Below the pieces are notes generated by a model. That model made no database searches, was not told the origin of the DNA, and worked only from the letters and a program-made list of their open reading frames with translations. Of a stretch of DNA of 64,000 bases, positions 42,892 through 51,827 are shown piece by piece (positions within the stretch are counted from its first letter, which is position 1; every line of letters starts with the position of its first letter). The DNA comes from Cellvibrionales bacterium. GTDB lineage: Bacteria > Pseudomonadota > Gammaproteobacteria > Pseudomonadales > JAHEIH01. The translations under genes were made by a program, and so were the position numbers. Location of the stretch: the NCBI GenBank assembly GCA_024639455.1, contig JAHEIH010000007.1:45119-109118 (forward strand). Direction: 5' to 3'.

Positions 42892-43395
42892 TTATTTTTT
42901 ACGAAGCATTAAGGAGGCGGGGCGTTTGCGCGGCTCCCACTGTCCTTTTTCGGGAAAGTTCTGCAGTATTTCACCGTCCCAAAGGCGAATGACGCGGCGC
43001 GTGAATAGCCATTCACCGTCGGCTTGCTTTTCGGCAATATCATTGTAATAGCCGGTGAATCTCAGCACGTAAGGCGGTTCACCTTCGCATTCAGTCACGA
43101 AGGCAAAGGAGCGCATGCTGACGTGTGTGTCGTCCACCACGTTGAATTGGGTTTGGGTGACGTGGTGCTGGCGACCTGCAAAACCGGGTGCGCCAAAGTA
43201 GTGATCGGCAAAATCGCGAATGCCTTGGTGGCCGGGCCAAATGTCGGGATCTTCAAATACCTCTTCGCGAACTTCACAGTCCTCGGTGAAACATTTGATC
43301 ATACCCTCAACATCGCCTGTGTCGAGGGACCAAGCGTAAGCGGCGATAAGGTCTGTTAAGGCGAGGCGGTCTTCAATAGCGAGTCGATTTTTCAT
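42892..43395 (-). CDS. Short NTF2-like (SnoaL-type) protein
   Basis: This 167-residue protein has the single-domain NTF2-like fold of SnoaL-4-type proteins: AIEDRLALTDLIAAYAWSLDTGDVEGM, a WPGHQGIRDFA segment and a RRVIRLWDGE strand. It lacks the N-terminal coiled coil and the YGY motif of the four long paralogues. AGGATAATCC precedes the ATG. It is first in a minus-strand unit divergent from the VAO-type flavoprotein, with the MarR-type box between. NTF2-like proteins of this size include small dehydratases, isomerases and ring-hydroxylating dioxygenase beta subunits. No alpha subunit is nearby, so a lyase/isomerase is favoured. Confidence 0.72.
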   Translation of the reverse strand: MKNRLAIEDRLALTDLIAAYAWSLDTGDVEGMIKCFTEDCEVREEVFEDPDIWPGHQGIRDFADHYFGAPGFAGRQHHVTQTQFNVVDDTHVSMRSFAFVTECEGEPPYVLRFTGYYNDIAEKQADGEWLFTRRVIRLWDGEILQNFPEKGQWEPRKRPASLMLRKK

Positions 43396-43579
43396 TGGAT
43401 TATCCTGTTATTTTTGCCTGATATTAGGGGGTGGCTGCAAATTGTTCAATAACGATTTATTAGTAATTTTAAGGGTTTAGCTAATGCTTTGTTTTGCGTC
43501 TATTTGGTTTTTTTCAATATTGTCAGTGCGTTGGGGATAAATATGGCTATTGGTGATGGTTCTAAAAAAAATTAAATAA

Positions 43580-43592
43580 TATCGTTTGTTAT
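43580..43592. promoter_or_regulatory. Candidate MarR-regulon box (TATCGTTTGTTAT)
   Basis: Exact reverse complement of 38897-38909. It sits inside a longer inverted repeat, AATAATA-tcgtttgt-TATTATT (43575-43596), 65 bases before the flavoprotein start. The MarR gene lies in the operon it would control. Confidence 0.65.
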
Positions 43593-43656
43593 TATTGAAA
43601 GGCCTGTTCATTATGTTATCTTCAATAAAAATAAAAACACTATGGAGACGTTCCTA

Positions 43657-45225
43657 ATGAAGCGCGTATTGCCGCCTAATGTGTCTGCCGCCCAATTTAA
43701 GGATGCCCTTGCTGATTTTGCCAAGGCCATCGGTAGTGATTGGGTATTGTCATCCGATGAAGATATTGCGACCTATTCTGATATCTACAACCCCGGTCCA
43801 GAGGAGGAATGGCTGCCCTCAGCGGCCGTGGCGCCTGGCTCGGTCGAAGAGGTGCAGGAAGTCGTCAGGATTGCCAATAAATACAAAACGCCATTGTGGA
43901 CGGTAGCTCGAGGCAAAAACCTTGGCTATGGCACCGCCGCGCCGCGTTTGCCTGGCAGCATCGTGCTCGACATGGGGCGCATGAAGAAGATTCGCATGGT
44001 CGATGAAGAGCTTGGCTACTGTGTGATTGAGCCCGGGGTGAGTTTCTTTGATCTCTATGAGCACCTGCAAAAAATGGGTGGCAAACTTATGATGTCGGTG
44101 CCCGGTAACGGCTGGGGCTCTGTCATGGGTAACGCGCTTGATCACGGCGTGGGATATACCCCTTACGGTCTTCACGCCAGTAAGATCTGCGGTATGGAAG
44201 TCGTTATGCCAGACGGCGGCATGCTGCGCACCGGTATGGGGGCGATGGAGGGAAACCATGCCGCGCATTTATTCCCCTTTAACTATGGTCCCACGTGGGA
44301 TCAGATGTTTACCCAGTCCAACTTAGGTATTGTCTGCAGTATGGGGCTTTGGTTGATGCCAACCCCGGATTCTTCGCTGCAGCTGACCATCGATATCCCC
44401 AAAGCGGAAGATATTGGCTGGGTCATCGATACATTGACGCCCTTAAAAGTGAGCGGACTGATCGATCAAAATGTGTTTATTCCCAGCTGGCTGGGAAAGA
44501 TCTCCGTGATTGGGACGCGCAAGGATTTTTGGGATAAGCCGTCGGCGATCCCGGAGTGGCGTGTTAATGAGCTCCTCAAGCAATATAAGTTGGGCTATTG
44601 GCAGGTCAGCATGCGTCTATATGGCGAAGTGGATGTTGTGAAGGCGAAGGCCGAGGTCGTTAAAACGGCATTCCGTAAACAGACTGATCAGCCCATTGAC
44701 GAATTGTGGTGGCATAAGGGTGACCCTACCAATGTCATGGATACCACGCTGGGTGTCCCTACCGCGGTGCCCTTGCAAATGGGTGCGTGGGTTGGCGGCC
44801 GCAGTGCCCACCTCGGATTCTCTCCGGTGGTGCCCGCGCAGTCTAGCCATGTGTTGGGCCAGCTCAAACGTAGCCAAGAGCTGTACGCAAAGTACGACGT
44901 TGATTTCTACGCGAGCTTTACCATCGGTGGTCGATTTGTGAACAACATCAATATGCTGATGTTCGATCGAGATAAGCCTAAAGATGTGCAAAACATTAAA
45001 GATCTTTTCGATGAATTGATTGTGGTCACTAAAGAAGCGGGCTATGGCGAATACCGAACCCATCTCAACTGGATGGATGAGGTCGCACAAACCTTTGATT
45101 ACGGAGATAACGCCATGACGCGTTACAACGAAATTGTCAAAGATGCTCTTGACCCCAATGGTATTTTGTCACCAGGTAAACAAGGTGTATGGCCTCGCGC
45201 TTACCGCCAATTCGCAAGGAGATAA
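43657..45225 (+). CDS. Vanillyl-alcohol-oxidase/4-cresol-dehydrogenase-type flavoprotein
   Basis: The ATG at 43657, with GGAG 9 bases upstream, is preferred to 43642, giving 522 residues. The N-terminal FAD domain has the pyrophosphate loop RGKNLGYGTAAPR, SVPGNGWGSVMGNALDHGVG, and an NLGIVCSMGLWLMP block. The C-terminal cap ends in GYGEYRTHLNWMDEV and DPNGILSPGKQGVWP, all typical of VAO, eugenol oxidase and the PchF subunit of 4-cresol dehydrogenase. These enzymes oxidise para-alkyl phenols through a quinone methide. The next gene is a cytochrome c, so this is probably a flavocytochrome like PchFC or eugenol hydroxylase. The cap strand where the covalent flavin residue is expected is Asn-rich (FVNNINML), and I could not assign a flavin-linking residue. 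Confidence 0.87.
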   Translation: MKRVLPPNVSAAQFKDALADFAKAIGSDWVLSSDEDIATYSDIYNPGPEEEWLPSAAVAPGSVEEVQEVVRIANKYKTPLWTVARGKNLGYGTAAPRLPGSIVLDMGRMKKIRMVDEELGYCVIEPGVSFFDLYEHLQKMGGKLMMSVPGNGWGSVMGNALDHGVGYTPYGLHASKICGMEVVMPDGGMLRTGMGAMEGNHAAHLFPFNYGPTWDQMFTQSNLGIVCSMGLWLMPTPDSSLQLTIDIPKAEDIGWVIDTLTPLKVSGLIDQNVFIPSWLGKISVIGTRKDFWDKPSAIPEWRVNELLKQYKLGYWQVSMRLYGEVDVVKAKAEVVKTAFRKQTDQPIDELWWHKGDPTNVMDTTLGVPTAVPLQMGAWVGGRSAHLGFSPVVPAQSSHVLGQLKRSQELYAKYDVDFYASFTIGGRFVNNINMLMFDRDKPKDVQNIKDLFDELIVVTKEAGYGEYRTHLNWMDEVAQTFDYGDNAMTRYNEIVKDALDPNGILSPGKQGVWPRAYRQFARR

Positions 45226-45227
45226 CA

Positions 45228-45632
45228 ATGAAGACACCTCTTTTGTTTGGCTTTATGTTGGCCGTGAGCTCGCTGGGCGCTGCGGCTGAAAATAGCGGCA
45301 TGCCGCCGCTGCCTCCCCATCAAATGCGCCTAGAAGTACCCGATGGAGATCGAACACAAAGTCCAGCCAGCGGTGAGCAACTGTTTTCTAATGCTTGTGG
45401 ATACTGCCATCTAACGTTTGGTATGGGCACCAATGTGTTAATGGGACGCCGTATGGCAATGGGTTTGCCTCCCCAAACAGCGTTGTTGGCAAATCGGACC
45501 GACTTAACGGCCGATTACATCGCCATGGTGGTGCGATCGGGTCAGGGCGATATGCCACGCATTACTCGCGTCGACCTCACCGATTCAGAGTTGGCACTGG
45601 TGGCGGAGTATTTAACGAGGAATAACCCATGA
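45228..45632 (+). CDS. Periplasmic c-type cytochrome subunit of the flavoprotein
   Basis: The ATG at 45228 has AAGGAG 7 bases upstream. It is 3 bases past the flavoprotein stop, and a longer overlapping frame is not favoured. The 134 residues begin with a signal peptide (about 1-21, ending GAAAE). The haem site is ACGYCHL, with methionines downstream (for example GDMPRI) as possible sixth ligand. Its size and place match the PchC/EhyB cytochrome subunit, which takes electrons from the flavin. The stop codon overlaps the next start (ATGA). Confidence 0.87.
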   Translation: MKTPLLFGFMLAVSSLGAAAENSGMPPLPPHQMRLEVPDGDRTQSPASGEQLFSNACGYCHLTFGMGTNVLMGRRMAMGLPPQTALLANRTDLTADYIAMVVRSGQGDMPRITRVDLTDSELALVAEYLTRNNP

Positions 45633-46018
45633 AGATGGATAGGCGTTCTTTTTTGGCGACCGCCGCTGGTGTGAGTGCGGCTCCCTTGTTGAGTACCTTG
45701 GCCTTTGCTAGCAGCGAAGCGTCAGGCAAGCGTGTACTTGGCGTGGTAGATAACAGTATGCCCGAAGCTCGGCATCTGATGCATGAGCAGGCCGGTTTGG
45801 CTGGTTTGCTCGAGGTGAAGCCTTTGAGCGCGGAGGCCTGGCAATCGCTGCAGGCGGTTGACTTGCAAGGGGTCGACAGGGTGGTGGCCTACACTCGCTG
45901 GGCCGACTATATCGTGCTGCGCGATGTGCTGCGAGAGAAGGGTTATAAACTACAAGGTGCCGAGCACCGTATCGATTTGGCTGGCGGCGAAACGCTCTTT
46001 GCTTGGCAAATGGCCTAG
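45629..46018 (+). CDS. Tat-exported small protein of unknown function
   Basis: This 129-residue protein begins with a twin-arginine signal (MDRRSFLATAAG, then a hydrophobic stretch to about residue 28). The mature part of about 100 residues has a Rossmann-like alternation (KRVLGVVDNSMPEARHL, RVVAYTRWADYIVLRDVL) and no cysteine pairs. The start overlaps the cytochrome stop by 4 bases, so translation is coupled. I do not recognise the family. A Tat signal implies export in a folded state, and its place suggests help in assembly, flavin delivery or regulation of the flavocytochrome. Confidence 0.65.
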   Translation: MKMDRRSFLATAAGVSAAPLLSTLAFASSEASGKRVLGVVDNSMPEARHLMHEQAGLAGLLEVKPLSAEAWQSLQAVDLQGVDRVVAYTRWADYIVLRDVLREKGYKLQGAEHRIDLAGGETLFAWQMA

Positions 46019-46064
46019 CAGCGTCAAACGCCCGCCTGGCTAACACTAAAAAAGAGAGCCACGC

Positions 46065-46610
46065 ATGACACTCATGGTAAAACAGATTGATAGCGGTTCG
46101 TCGTCGGTCGAAGACGACGCTGTCGCTGTATACGACCCCATCGACACGTTGAACCGATTTCTTAAGCTGCACCAGTGCCTTTGGCGAGCTTTCAGCGTCA
46201 ATATGCAAGATAAGTTTGACGTGAATCTGAATGACTTTCGGGTCATCATGATGGTCGGCGAGATGGGTGAAACTGCCTCTTATGAGATCGCCGAGGTCAC
46301 TGGTATGCCTGAAATGGCCATCTCCCGAACCATGTCTTCACTGGAGCAGCGCGGCCTTATTATTCGTAAGGTGGATGAAAAAAACCGGCGCCGTAAGTCG
46401 GTCGTGTTGTCGGCCGATGGCCAAACGCTGTTTGACGCCATGATCCCCTCCAGTCGGCGCGTGGCGGATTTCTTGTTTGATTCTTTGAAATTGCATGAAG
46501 CGCTTAGTTTTGACGAATATCTAAAAACGTTGACCGATCGTGTGACCCAGGTCGACGACAGCGGCGAATCAATCTTTTTACAGGCCACGCGCCCCAGTAA
46601 CGCGGAGTAA
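46065..46610 (+). CDS. MarR-family transcriptional regulator
   Basis: This 181-residue protein has a winged helix centred on residues 65-110: FRVIMMVGEMGETASYEIAEV, the recognition helix MPEMAISRTMSSLEQRG and the wing KVDEKNRRRKSVVLS. Dimerisation helices lie at both ends. Either the ATG at 46065 or that at 46074 may be used. It lies inside the operon that begins with the VAO-type flavoprotein and is the obvious candidate for binding the TATCGTTTGTTAT boxes. MarR proteins of phenolic pathways usually release DNA on binding an aromatic acid or its CoA ester. The ligand here is unknown. Confidence 0.87.
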   Translation: MTLMVKQIDSGSSSVEDDAVAVYDPIDTLNRFLKLHQCLWRAFSVNMQDKFDVNLNDFRVIMMVGEMGETASYEIAEVTGMPEMAISRTMSSLEQRGLIIRKVDEKNRRRKSVVLSADGQTLFDAMIPSSRRVADFLFDSLKLHEALSFDEYLKTLTDRVTQVDDSGESIFLQATRPSNAE

Positions 46611-46615
46611 TTTCC

Positions 46616-48079
46616 ATGAGTAATGCTTTTAATATCGCTAATCCCGATAAAATTTTTGTTGATGGCGTTTGGCGCGCCGCTAGTGGTGGTCAATTTCATT
46701 TAACTAACCCGGCGACCGAAGAGGTCTTTATCAGTGTGGCTCAGGCGTCTGAGCAAGACGTTGACGTTGTGGTGGCTGCCGCCGTTAAAGCCTTTGAAGA
46801 GGGGCCTTGGCCGCAGTATTCTCCAGCAAAACGCGCCGAGTATATTCGCGCCATGGCGGCCGCTTTGGGGGAGCGTCAGGCAGATTTAGAACAGGCGTTC
46901 ATTCAGCAGGTGGGCGGTTTGGCGACCTTTGCCCCGTTTGCCGTGGGTGGTGCTACCGCCACGCTGGCACGCTACGCGGATATTGCTGAAAGTTATGCCT
47001 GGGAAGAGGTTGTGCCAAGTTCGGTGCCCGGTCACGAAGCGCGTATTATGCGCGACCCTGTCGGCGTGGTGGCTGCCATTGCCCCCTGGAATATGCCGTA
47101 CTCGATTATGATCCAAAAGATCGCACCAGCACTGGCGGCCGGGTGTCCTGTCATTGTTAAGCCCTCGCCAGAGACGCCGCTTGAGGCTTACATCATCGCT
47201 GAAGCTGCTGATAAAGCGGGCCTGCCCCCTGGGGTGATTGGTTTGTTGCCCGCCGATCGGGATGCTTCCGATTACTTGGTAAGACACAGCGGGGTCGACA
47301 AAATCAGTTTTACCGGTTCGACCTTGGCGGGTAAGCGCATCGGCAGTGTGGCGGCAGAGCGAGTGGCACGAGTGACCTTAGAGCTAGGAGGTAAGTCACC
47401 CGCGATCGTATTGGAAGACGCGCCGGTTGAAATGGCGGCAGATATCATCGCTGGGTCTGGCTGTATGTTAACTGGCCAAGTGTGCGCGCTGTTGAGTCGT
47501 GTGATTGTGCCGGAAAGTATGCACGATGCGTTAGCTGAGGCCATTGCGCAACGCTTTGCCGCGGTCAATGTTGGCGACCCTAACGATCCGGCGACACAGA
47601 TGGGCCCCATCGCGATGGCGCGTCAATTAGCGCGAGTTGAATCTTATATTACCCTTGGGGTAGAAGAGGGTGCCACCCTTAAGTGTGGCGGCCAGCGCCC
47701 AGCAAACGTGGGCAAGGGATACTACATCGAGCCAACCCTGTTTACCCATGTCGATAACAGTATGCGCATTGCCCGTGAAGAAATATTTGGCCCGGTGTTG
47801 GTCCTCATTCCTTACCGTGACCTCGAGCATGCTATTGAGATTGCCAACGACACCAGCTATGGCCTTAACTCATCCGTGATTACTACCGATGCTAGCCAAG
47901 TAACGGCTATTGGGCGCCGCTTGCGTGCGGGTAACGTGGCACAAAATGGGTTAAAAGCCGACTTTGAACTGCCTTTCGGTGGTTTCAAAGAGTCGGGTGT
48001 GGGTCGTGAAGGCGGCGTTGAAGGCATTCAGCCCTACACCGAAACAAAAATCATTCTGACCGAGGTGGCTAGCGCATGA
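46616..48079 (+). CDS. NAD(P)-dependent aldehyde dehydrogenase
   Basis: This 487-residue ALDH has IAPWNMPY, FTGSTLAGK, ELGGKSP as general base and the catalytic cysteine in TGQVCALL near residue 290. LPFGGFKESGVGREGG lies near the end. GGAG precedes the ATG. The last 4 bases overlap the start of the PQQ dehydrogenase (ATGA). In this operon it would oxidise the aldehyde made by the flavoprotein or the PQQ enzyme, for example a vanillin-type aldehyde. Confidence 0.9.
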   Translation: MSNAFNIANPDKIFVDGVWRAASGGQFHLTNPATEEVFISVAQASEQDVDVVVAAAVKAFEEGPWPQYSPAKRAEYIRAMAAALGERQADLEQAFIQQVGGLATFAPFAVGGATATLARYADIAESYAWEEVVPSSVPGHEARIMRDPVGVVAAIAPWNMPYSIMIQKIAPALAAGCPVIVKPSPETPLEAYIIAEAADKAGLPPGVIGLLPADRDASDYLVRHSGVDKISFTGSTLAGKRIGSVAAERVARVTLELGGKSPAIVLEDAPVEMAADIIAGSGCMLTGQVCALLSRVIVPESMHDALAEAIAQRFAAVNVGDPNDPATQMGPIAMARQLARVESYITLGVEEGATLKCGGQRPANVGKGYYIEPTLFTHVDNSMRIAREEIFGPVLVLIPYRDLEHAIEIANDTSYGLNSSVITTDASQVTAIGRRLRAGNVAQNGLKADFELPFGGFKESGVGREGGVEGIQPYTETKIILTEVASA

Positions 48080-50268
48080 TACATTTCACAACCTCCTGGC
48101 GGCTAGGAATGGGCGCCTTGATGATCGGAGTGGGGTTGTCGGCGTGCTCTGCACCTGAGTCGTCGAGCCCTGTTATTTCTGGGTGGTCTACCCCCGGCGG
48201 AGATAGCGGAAAAACCTTCTACTCGCCGTTGCAGCGCATTAATCGCAACAACGTGGCGCAGTTGGGGTACGCCTGGGAGTTTGATCTGGAAGTGAGTCGA
48301 GGTCAGGAATCTACGCCAGTTTTAGTTGGCGATACCATGGTGGTAAGCACTAACTTAGGTCGTGTCTATGGAATCGACCCTGTGACCGGCCAAGAGCGTT
48401 GGCGCTATGTGCCCAGTGTGGATATGCAGGTTAACCGCACCGCTTGCTGCGACCAAGTGAATCGCGGTGTGGCGGTGAAGGGAAATAGTGTATTTGTCGG
48501 CACGCTAGACGGTGATTTGGTGGCGCTCGACGCGCGAGATGGTCGCGTGCTGTGGCAGGCGGATACGCTGGCGGGTACGGCTGACCGTGGTCAAAACATC
48601 ACTGGCGCTCCCGAGGTGGCGGGCGATGTCGTGATCATTGGTCACGGTGGTGCTGAATATGGCGTGCGTGGTTATGTGACTGCCTTTGATGTTAACACCG
48701 GTGAGCAAAAGTGGCGCTTCTTTACCGTGCCCAGTGATCCTGCCGACGGCCCTCAACATAATGCGGCCTTGGAGGCGGCAGTGCCTACCTGGCAAGGCGA
48801 TGTGAAATGGGAGCATGGTCTTGGCGGTACGGTGTGGGATGCGATTCACTACGACCCGCAGTTTGATGTGGTGTATATAGGCGTCGGTAACGGTGGCCCA
48901 TACCATGCCATGAAGCGCTCTTCGGAAGGTGGCGACCATTTGTATTTGTCATCGATTGTGGCACTTAAACCCAGTGATGGTAGTGTGGTGTGGCACTATC
49001 AAACGACCCCGATGGACAGTTGGGACTTTACCGCGACTGCGCCGATGATTTTGACGGATTTGAGCATCGACGGTGAGCAGGTTCCCGCGCTAATTCACGC
49101 GCCCAAAAATGGCTTTATGTATGTGTTTGATCGGCGCGACGGCAAGTTGCTTAAGGCCAATTCCATCGTCTTCCAAAATTGGACCAAAGGCATAGACCCG
49201 GAGACAGGTAAGGCCATCATCGATTTCGAACAGGCCGATTATTTTGCTTCGCCCAAGGTGATTTACCCCGCTACCCCCGGTGCGCGCAATTGGCACCCTG
49301 CCTCATACAACCCTGACACCGGTTTGTACTATGCCTCGGTGCAAGAGTTGGGTAATTTGATTCTTACCACGCCGGGCGATAAGCCCTACCGCGCGAAATC
49401 CTTAGGCGCCGATGCAGCGTTGGTTTATACCTCTGATCTACTCAATATTCTGCCTGGGATGCCGCCATTTATTGGTGATGCGGTGAAGGCGTTGCCGGTG
49501 TACGAGCGCATAGAAAAAGGGGGCGATAATTCGTACCTACGAGCGATTGATCCTCTGACCGGCAAAACCGCCTGGTCGGTGCCCGCCACCAGTTGGCAAG
49601 ACCGCGCGGGTGTATTAACCACGGCCGGTGATTTGGTGTTTCATGGTGATGCTTCAGGTAAATTTACCGTCTACGATGCCGCGACCGGCGAGGAGCTGCA
49701 CAGTTTGCAAACGGGCACCACCATCATGGCGGCGCCGATGAGTTACAGCATTGATGGCGAGCAGTATGTTGCCGTGACCGCAGGCTGGGGCGGCGGTGGC
49801 TGGCCCTACGTGCCTCGCGCCGCTGCATCTTATAAGTATGAAAATAACGGTCGCCTGTTGGTCTTTAAACTCGGCGGTGGCGCCGTGCCCCTGCCCAAAG
49901 AACTGCCCGCGATGACGGTGGCGCCTGAGCCTCCACCGATGCCCGAGGGCGCCGATCCGACCAATGGTTTTAACCTCTACATGTCGAGCTGCGTGCTATG
50001 CCATGCCAGCCAACAGCGCACGATGGCCGCTGATCTGCGTCGCATGGAATCCATTACGCACGAAATGTTCGATCGCATTGTGCTGGAGGGTATCTTTGTT
50101 TCCGCAGGTATGCCGCGTTGGGATGATCTGTTTACGCCGCAGGATGTTAAGGATATCCATGCGTATCTGATCAGTGAACAACAAAAAACACGCGCGCATG
50201 AATTAAAACTACAAGAAAAAGGCTTGCCACTAGACGCGGTTAATTCGGGTGTTTTGTCTAGCTACTAG
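48076..50268 (+). CDS. PQQ-dependent quinohaemoprotein alcohol dehydrogenase (lipoprotein)
   Basis: This 730-residue protein has a lipobox (GLSAC, near residue 24) and a PQQ propeller with the vicinal cysteine pair in RTACCDQVNRG. The catalytic Asp lies in DSWDFTATAP, with Thr two positions later, arguing for calcium. A C-terminal cytochrome c has CVLCHA near residue 640. It is a paralogue of the enzyme at 26.7-28.8 kb, with an extra segment near residues 455-490. Translation is coupled to the aldehyde dehydrogenase through a 4-base overlap. The alcohol substrate is unknown, and an aromatic side-chain alcohol is inferred. Confidence 0.9.
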   Translation: MIHFTTSWRLGMGALMIGVGLSACSAPESSSPVISGWSTPGGDSGKTFYSPLQRINRNNVAQLGYAWEFDLEVSRGQESTPVLVGDTMVVSTNLGRVYGIDPVTGQERWRYVPSVDMQVNRTACCDQVNRGVAVKGNSVFVGTLDGDLVALDARDGRVLWQADTLAGTADRGQNITGAPEVAGDVVIIGHGGAEYGVRGYVTAFDVNTGEQKWRFFTVPSDPADGPQHNAALEAAVPTWQGDVKWEHGLGGTVWDAIHYDPQFDVVYIGVGNGGPYHAMKRSSEGGDHLYLSSIVALKPSDGSVVWHYQTTPMDSWDFTATAPMILTDLSIDGEQVPALIHAPKNGFMYVFDRRDGKLLKANSIVFQNWTKGIDPETGKAIIDFEQADYFASPKVIYPATPGARNWHPASYNPDTGLYYASVQELGNLILTTPGDKPYRAKSLGADAALVYTSDLLNILPGMPPFIGDAVKALPVYERIEKGGDNSYLRAIDPLTGKTAWSVPATSWQDRAGVLTTAGDLVFHGDASGKFTVYDAATGEELHSLQTGTTIMAAPMSYSIDGEQYVAVTAGWGGGGWPYVPRAAASYKYENNGRLLVFKLGGGAVPLPKELPAMTVAPEPPPMPEGADPTNGFNLYMSSCVLCHASQQRTMAADLRRMESITHEMFDRIVLEGIFVSAGMPRWDDLFTPQDVKDIHAYLISEQQKTRAHELKLQEKGLPLDAVNSGVLSSY

Positions 50269-50287
50269 TCACGCATGGAGAAAAGCG

Positions 50288-51094
50288 ATGCAAAGTGCAC
50301 TAACAGGAAAGGTGGTTTTTATTACTGGCGGTGGTCGAGGCCTGGGTGAAATTATGGCCAAGGCGCTCGCTCGTGAAGGTATGGCGATTGGCATTACTGC
50401 GCGTTCGCAAGACCAATTGGAGCGGGTGCGAGACGAGTTAAAAGGTTTGGGGGCTAGGGTGTCTATCGCCGTTGCCGATGTCACCGATAAGTCGCAAGTC
50501 GAGGCGGCGATTGCCCATGTCGAAAGTGAGTTGGGCGACATCGACTGCTTAATTAACAATGCCGGTGTGGACGATCCTTTTGGTCCGGTGGGGGTGATCG
50601 ATCCCGAGCAGTGGTGGCAAACTCAGGCGGTTCACGTGATGGGCCCTATGTATACTATGTCTAATCTCGTGCCAAAAATGAAGGCGCGCGGTGAGGGGCG
50701 TATCATCAACGTGTGCTCTATGGCGGGTACGATTGTGCAGCCAAACATGTCGGCCTACGCCGTGGCCAAAAATACTGAAATTTGTCTCAGTAAGCACGTG
50801 GCCGCCGAGTGCGAGGGCAGCGGCGTGAGTGTCTTTGCCATTGAGCCGGGAACAATCTTAACCGGTATGGCAGACAGCACCTTGAGCAACCCCGATGCCA
50901 TCAAGTGGGTGCCCTTTGGTATCGAGTATTTGAAGTCGATAACCCCGGAGGCCTCAGAGGCATCCAAGCAGCGTTTACAAGCGATGGTCGTCGAGTTGCT
51001 CGGTGGTCAGTGCGATGCACTCTCAGGTCAATACTTAGAGCCGGGAGATGACTTCGCTGCAAAAATTCAACAGGTGGCCACGGCCGCACAATAA
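50288..51094 (+). CDS. Short-chain dehydrogenase/reductase
   Basis: The ATG at 50288 (TGGAGAAAAGCG upstream) gives 268 residues. An earlier start would overlap the PQQ gene. This classical SDR has FITGGGRGLGEIM, NNAGVD, Ser in VCSMAG and YAVAK. It lacks the long C-terminal extension of the LigD-like genes, though its C-terminus has a lid-like segment. It lies between the PQQ dehydrogenase and an LdpA-like gene in the same operon and would act on a secondary alcohol or ketone of the same substrate. Confidence 0.83.
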   Translation: MQSALTGKVVFITGGGRGLGEIMAKALAREGMAIGITARSQDQLERVRDELKGLGARVSIAVADVTDKSQVEAAIAHVESELGDIDCLINNAGVDDPFGPVGVIDPEQWWQTQAVHVMGPMYTMSNLVPKMKARGEGRIINVCSMAGTIVQPNMSAYAVAKNTEICLSKHVAAECEGSGVSVFAIEPGTILTGMADSTLSNPDAIKWVPFGIEYLKSITPEASEASKQRLQAMVVELLGGQCDALSGQYLEPGDDFAAKIQQVATAAQ

Positions 51095-51111
51095 TAAAAC
51101 AGGAGTTCTCC

Positions 51112-51816
51112 ATGTCATTAGAGCAAACCATCGCCCAAATGCAGCAGCAAATGAGCGATATGCAGCGCGAGATAACGCGCTTAAACGACGCTGCCGAAGT
51201 GCGAAAATTGCACCATAAATACGGTTATTTTATCGACCATTGTCGCTACGATGAGACGGTTGATTTGTTCGATGAGGAAGAGGGTGAAGTCTATTTCCTA
51301 AACGGTGTTTACAAGGGGCGCGCTGGCATTACCCGTTTGTACTGCGACTGGTTCCGCAATATGTTTACCCGTGGTGTCAACGGCCCGATTCCAGGTTTCT
51401 TACTGGATCACTTTTTGTCACAGGATATTGTTGATATTTCTGAGGGCGGCAATACCGCGTGGGTGCGCGCCCGTTGCATCATGATGGCGGGTTACCACGA
51501 GAGCGTCGAAAACCTCGTGCCAGAAATGCCCCGTAGTTGTTGGGAAGGCGGTATTCACGAAAATACTTACATTAAAAAAGATGGCGTGTGGAAAATCAAA
51601 ACCCTGAACTACAACATGTTGTGGCAAGCGGACTACGCCAAGGGTTGGGGTGCTAGCGATGTGCACTTACTGCCGTTGACGAAAACGTATCCAGAAGATC
51701 CCTCTGGGCCCGATTATTTGCGCGATGCCATTCCGCCCACTTGGCCCAATACGCGCCACGTGCCCTATCACTATAAGCATCCGGTGAATGGCAAAGACGT
51801 ACCTTACGGCGAGTAG
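51112..51816 (+). CDS. Long NTF2-like protein, LdpA-like candidate lyase (paralogue 4)
   Basis: This 234-residue protein has a coiled-coil N-terminus rich in Gln and Met, then Tyr37-Gly-Tyr39, Asp42 and Cys44, GFLLDHFLSQDIV and a CWEGGIHEN segment. AGGAG precedes the ATG. It is the last gene of the eight-gene operon starting with the VAO-type flavoprotein. The core blocks match paralogues 1-3, but the family has diverged: this member has Ile and His where others have Leu and Tyr in the WEGG block. A formaldehyde-releasing or dehydrating lyase on an aromatic dimer is inferred. Confidence 0.72.
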   Translation: MSLEQTIAQMQQQMSDMQREITRLNDAAEVRKLHHKYGYFIDHCRYDETVDLFDEEEGEVYFLNGVYKGRAGITRLYCDWFRNMFTRGVNGPIPGFLLDHFLSQDIVDISEGGNTAWVRARCIMMAGYHESVENLVPEMPRSCWEGGIHENTYIKKDGVWKIKTLNYNMLWQADYAKGWGASDVHLLPLTKTYPEDPSGPDYLRDAIPPTWPNTRHVPYHYKHPVNGKDVPYGE

Positions 51817-51827
51817 CTAACGCTACT
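51812..51827. terminator. Hairpin spanning two convergent stop codons
   Basis: AGTAGC-taac-GCTACT covers the TAG of the NTF2-like gene and the end of the AAHS transporter gene, only 6 bases apart. No T-run is present, so it may be a weak two-way terminator. Confidence 0.35.

Noticed and set aside
42892-43395. Beta subunit of a ring-hydroxylating dioxygenase
   Set aside because: Size fits, but no Rieske alpha subunit, ferredoxin or reductase gene is anywhere in the window.
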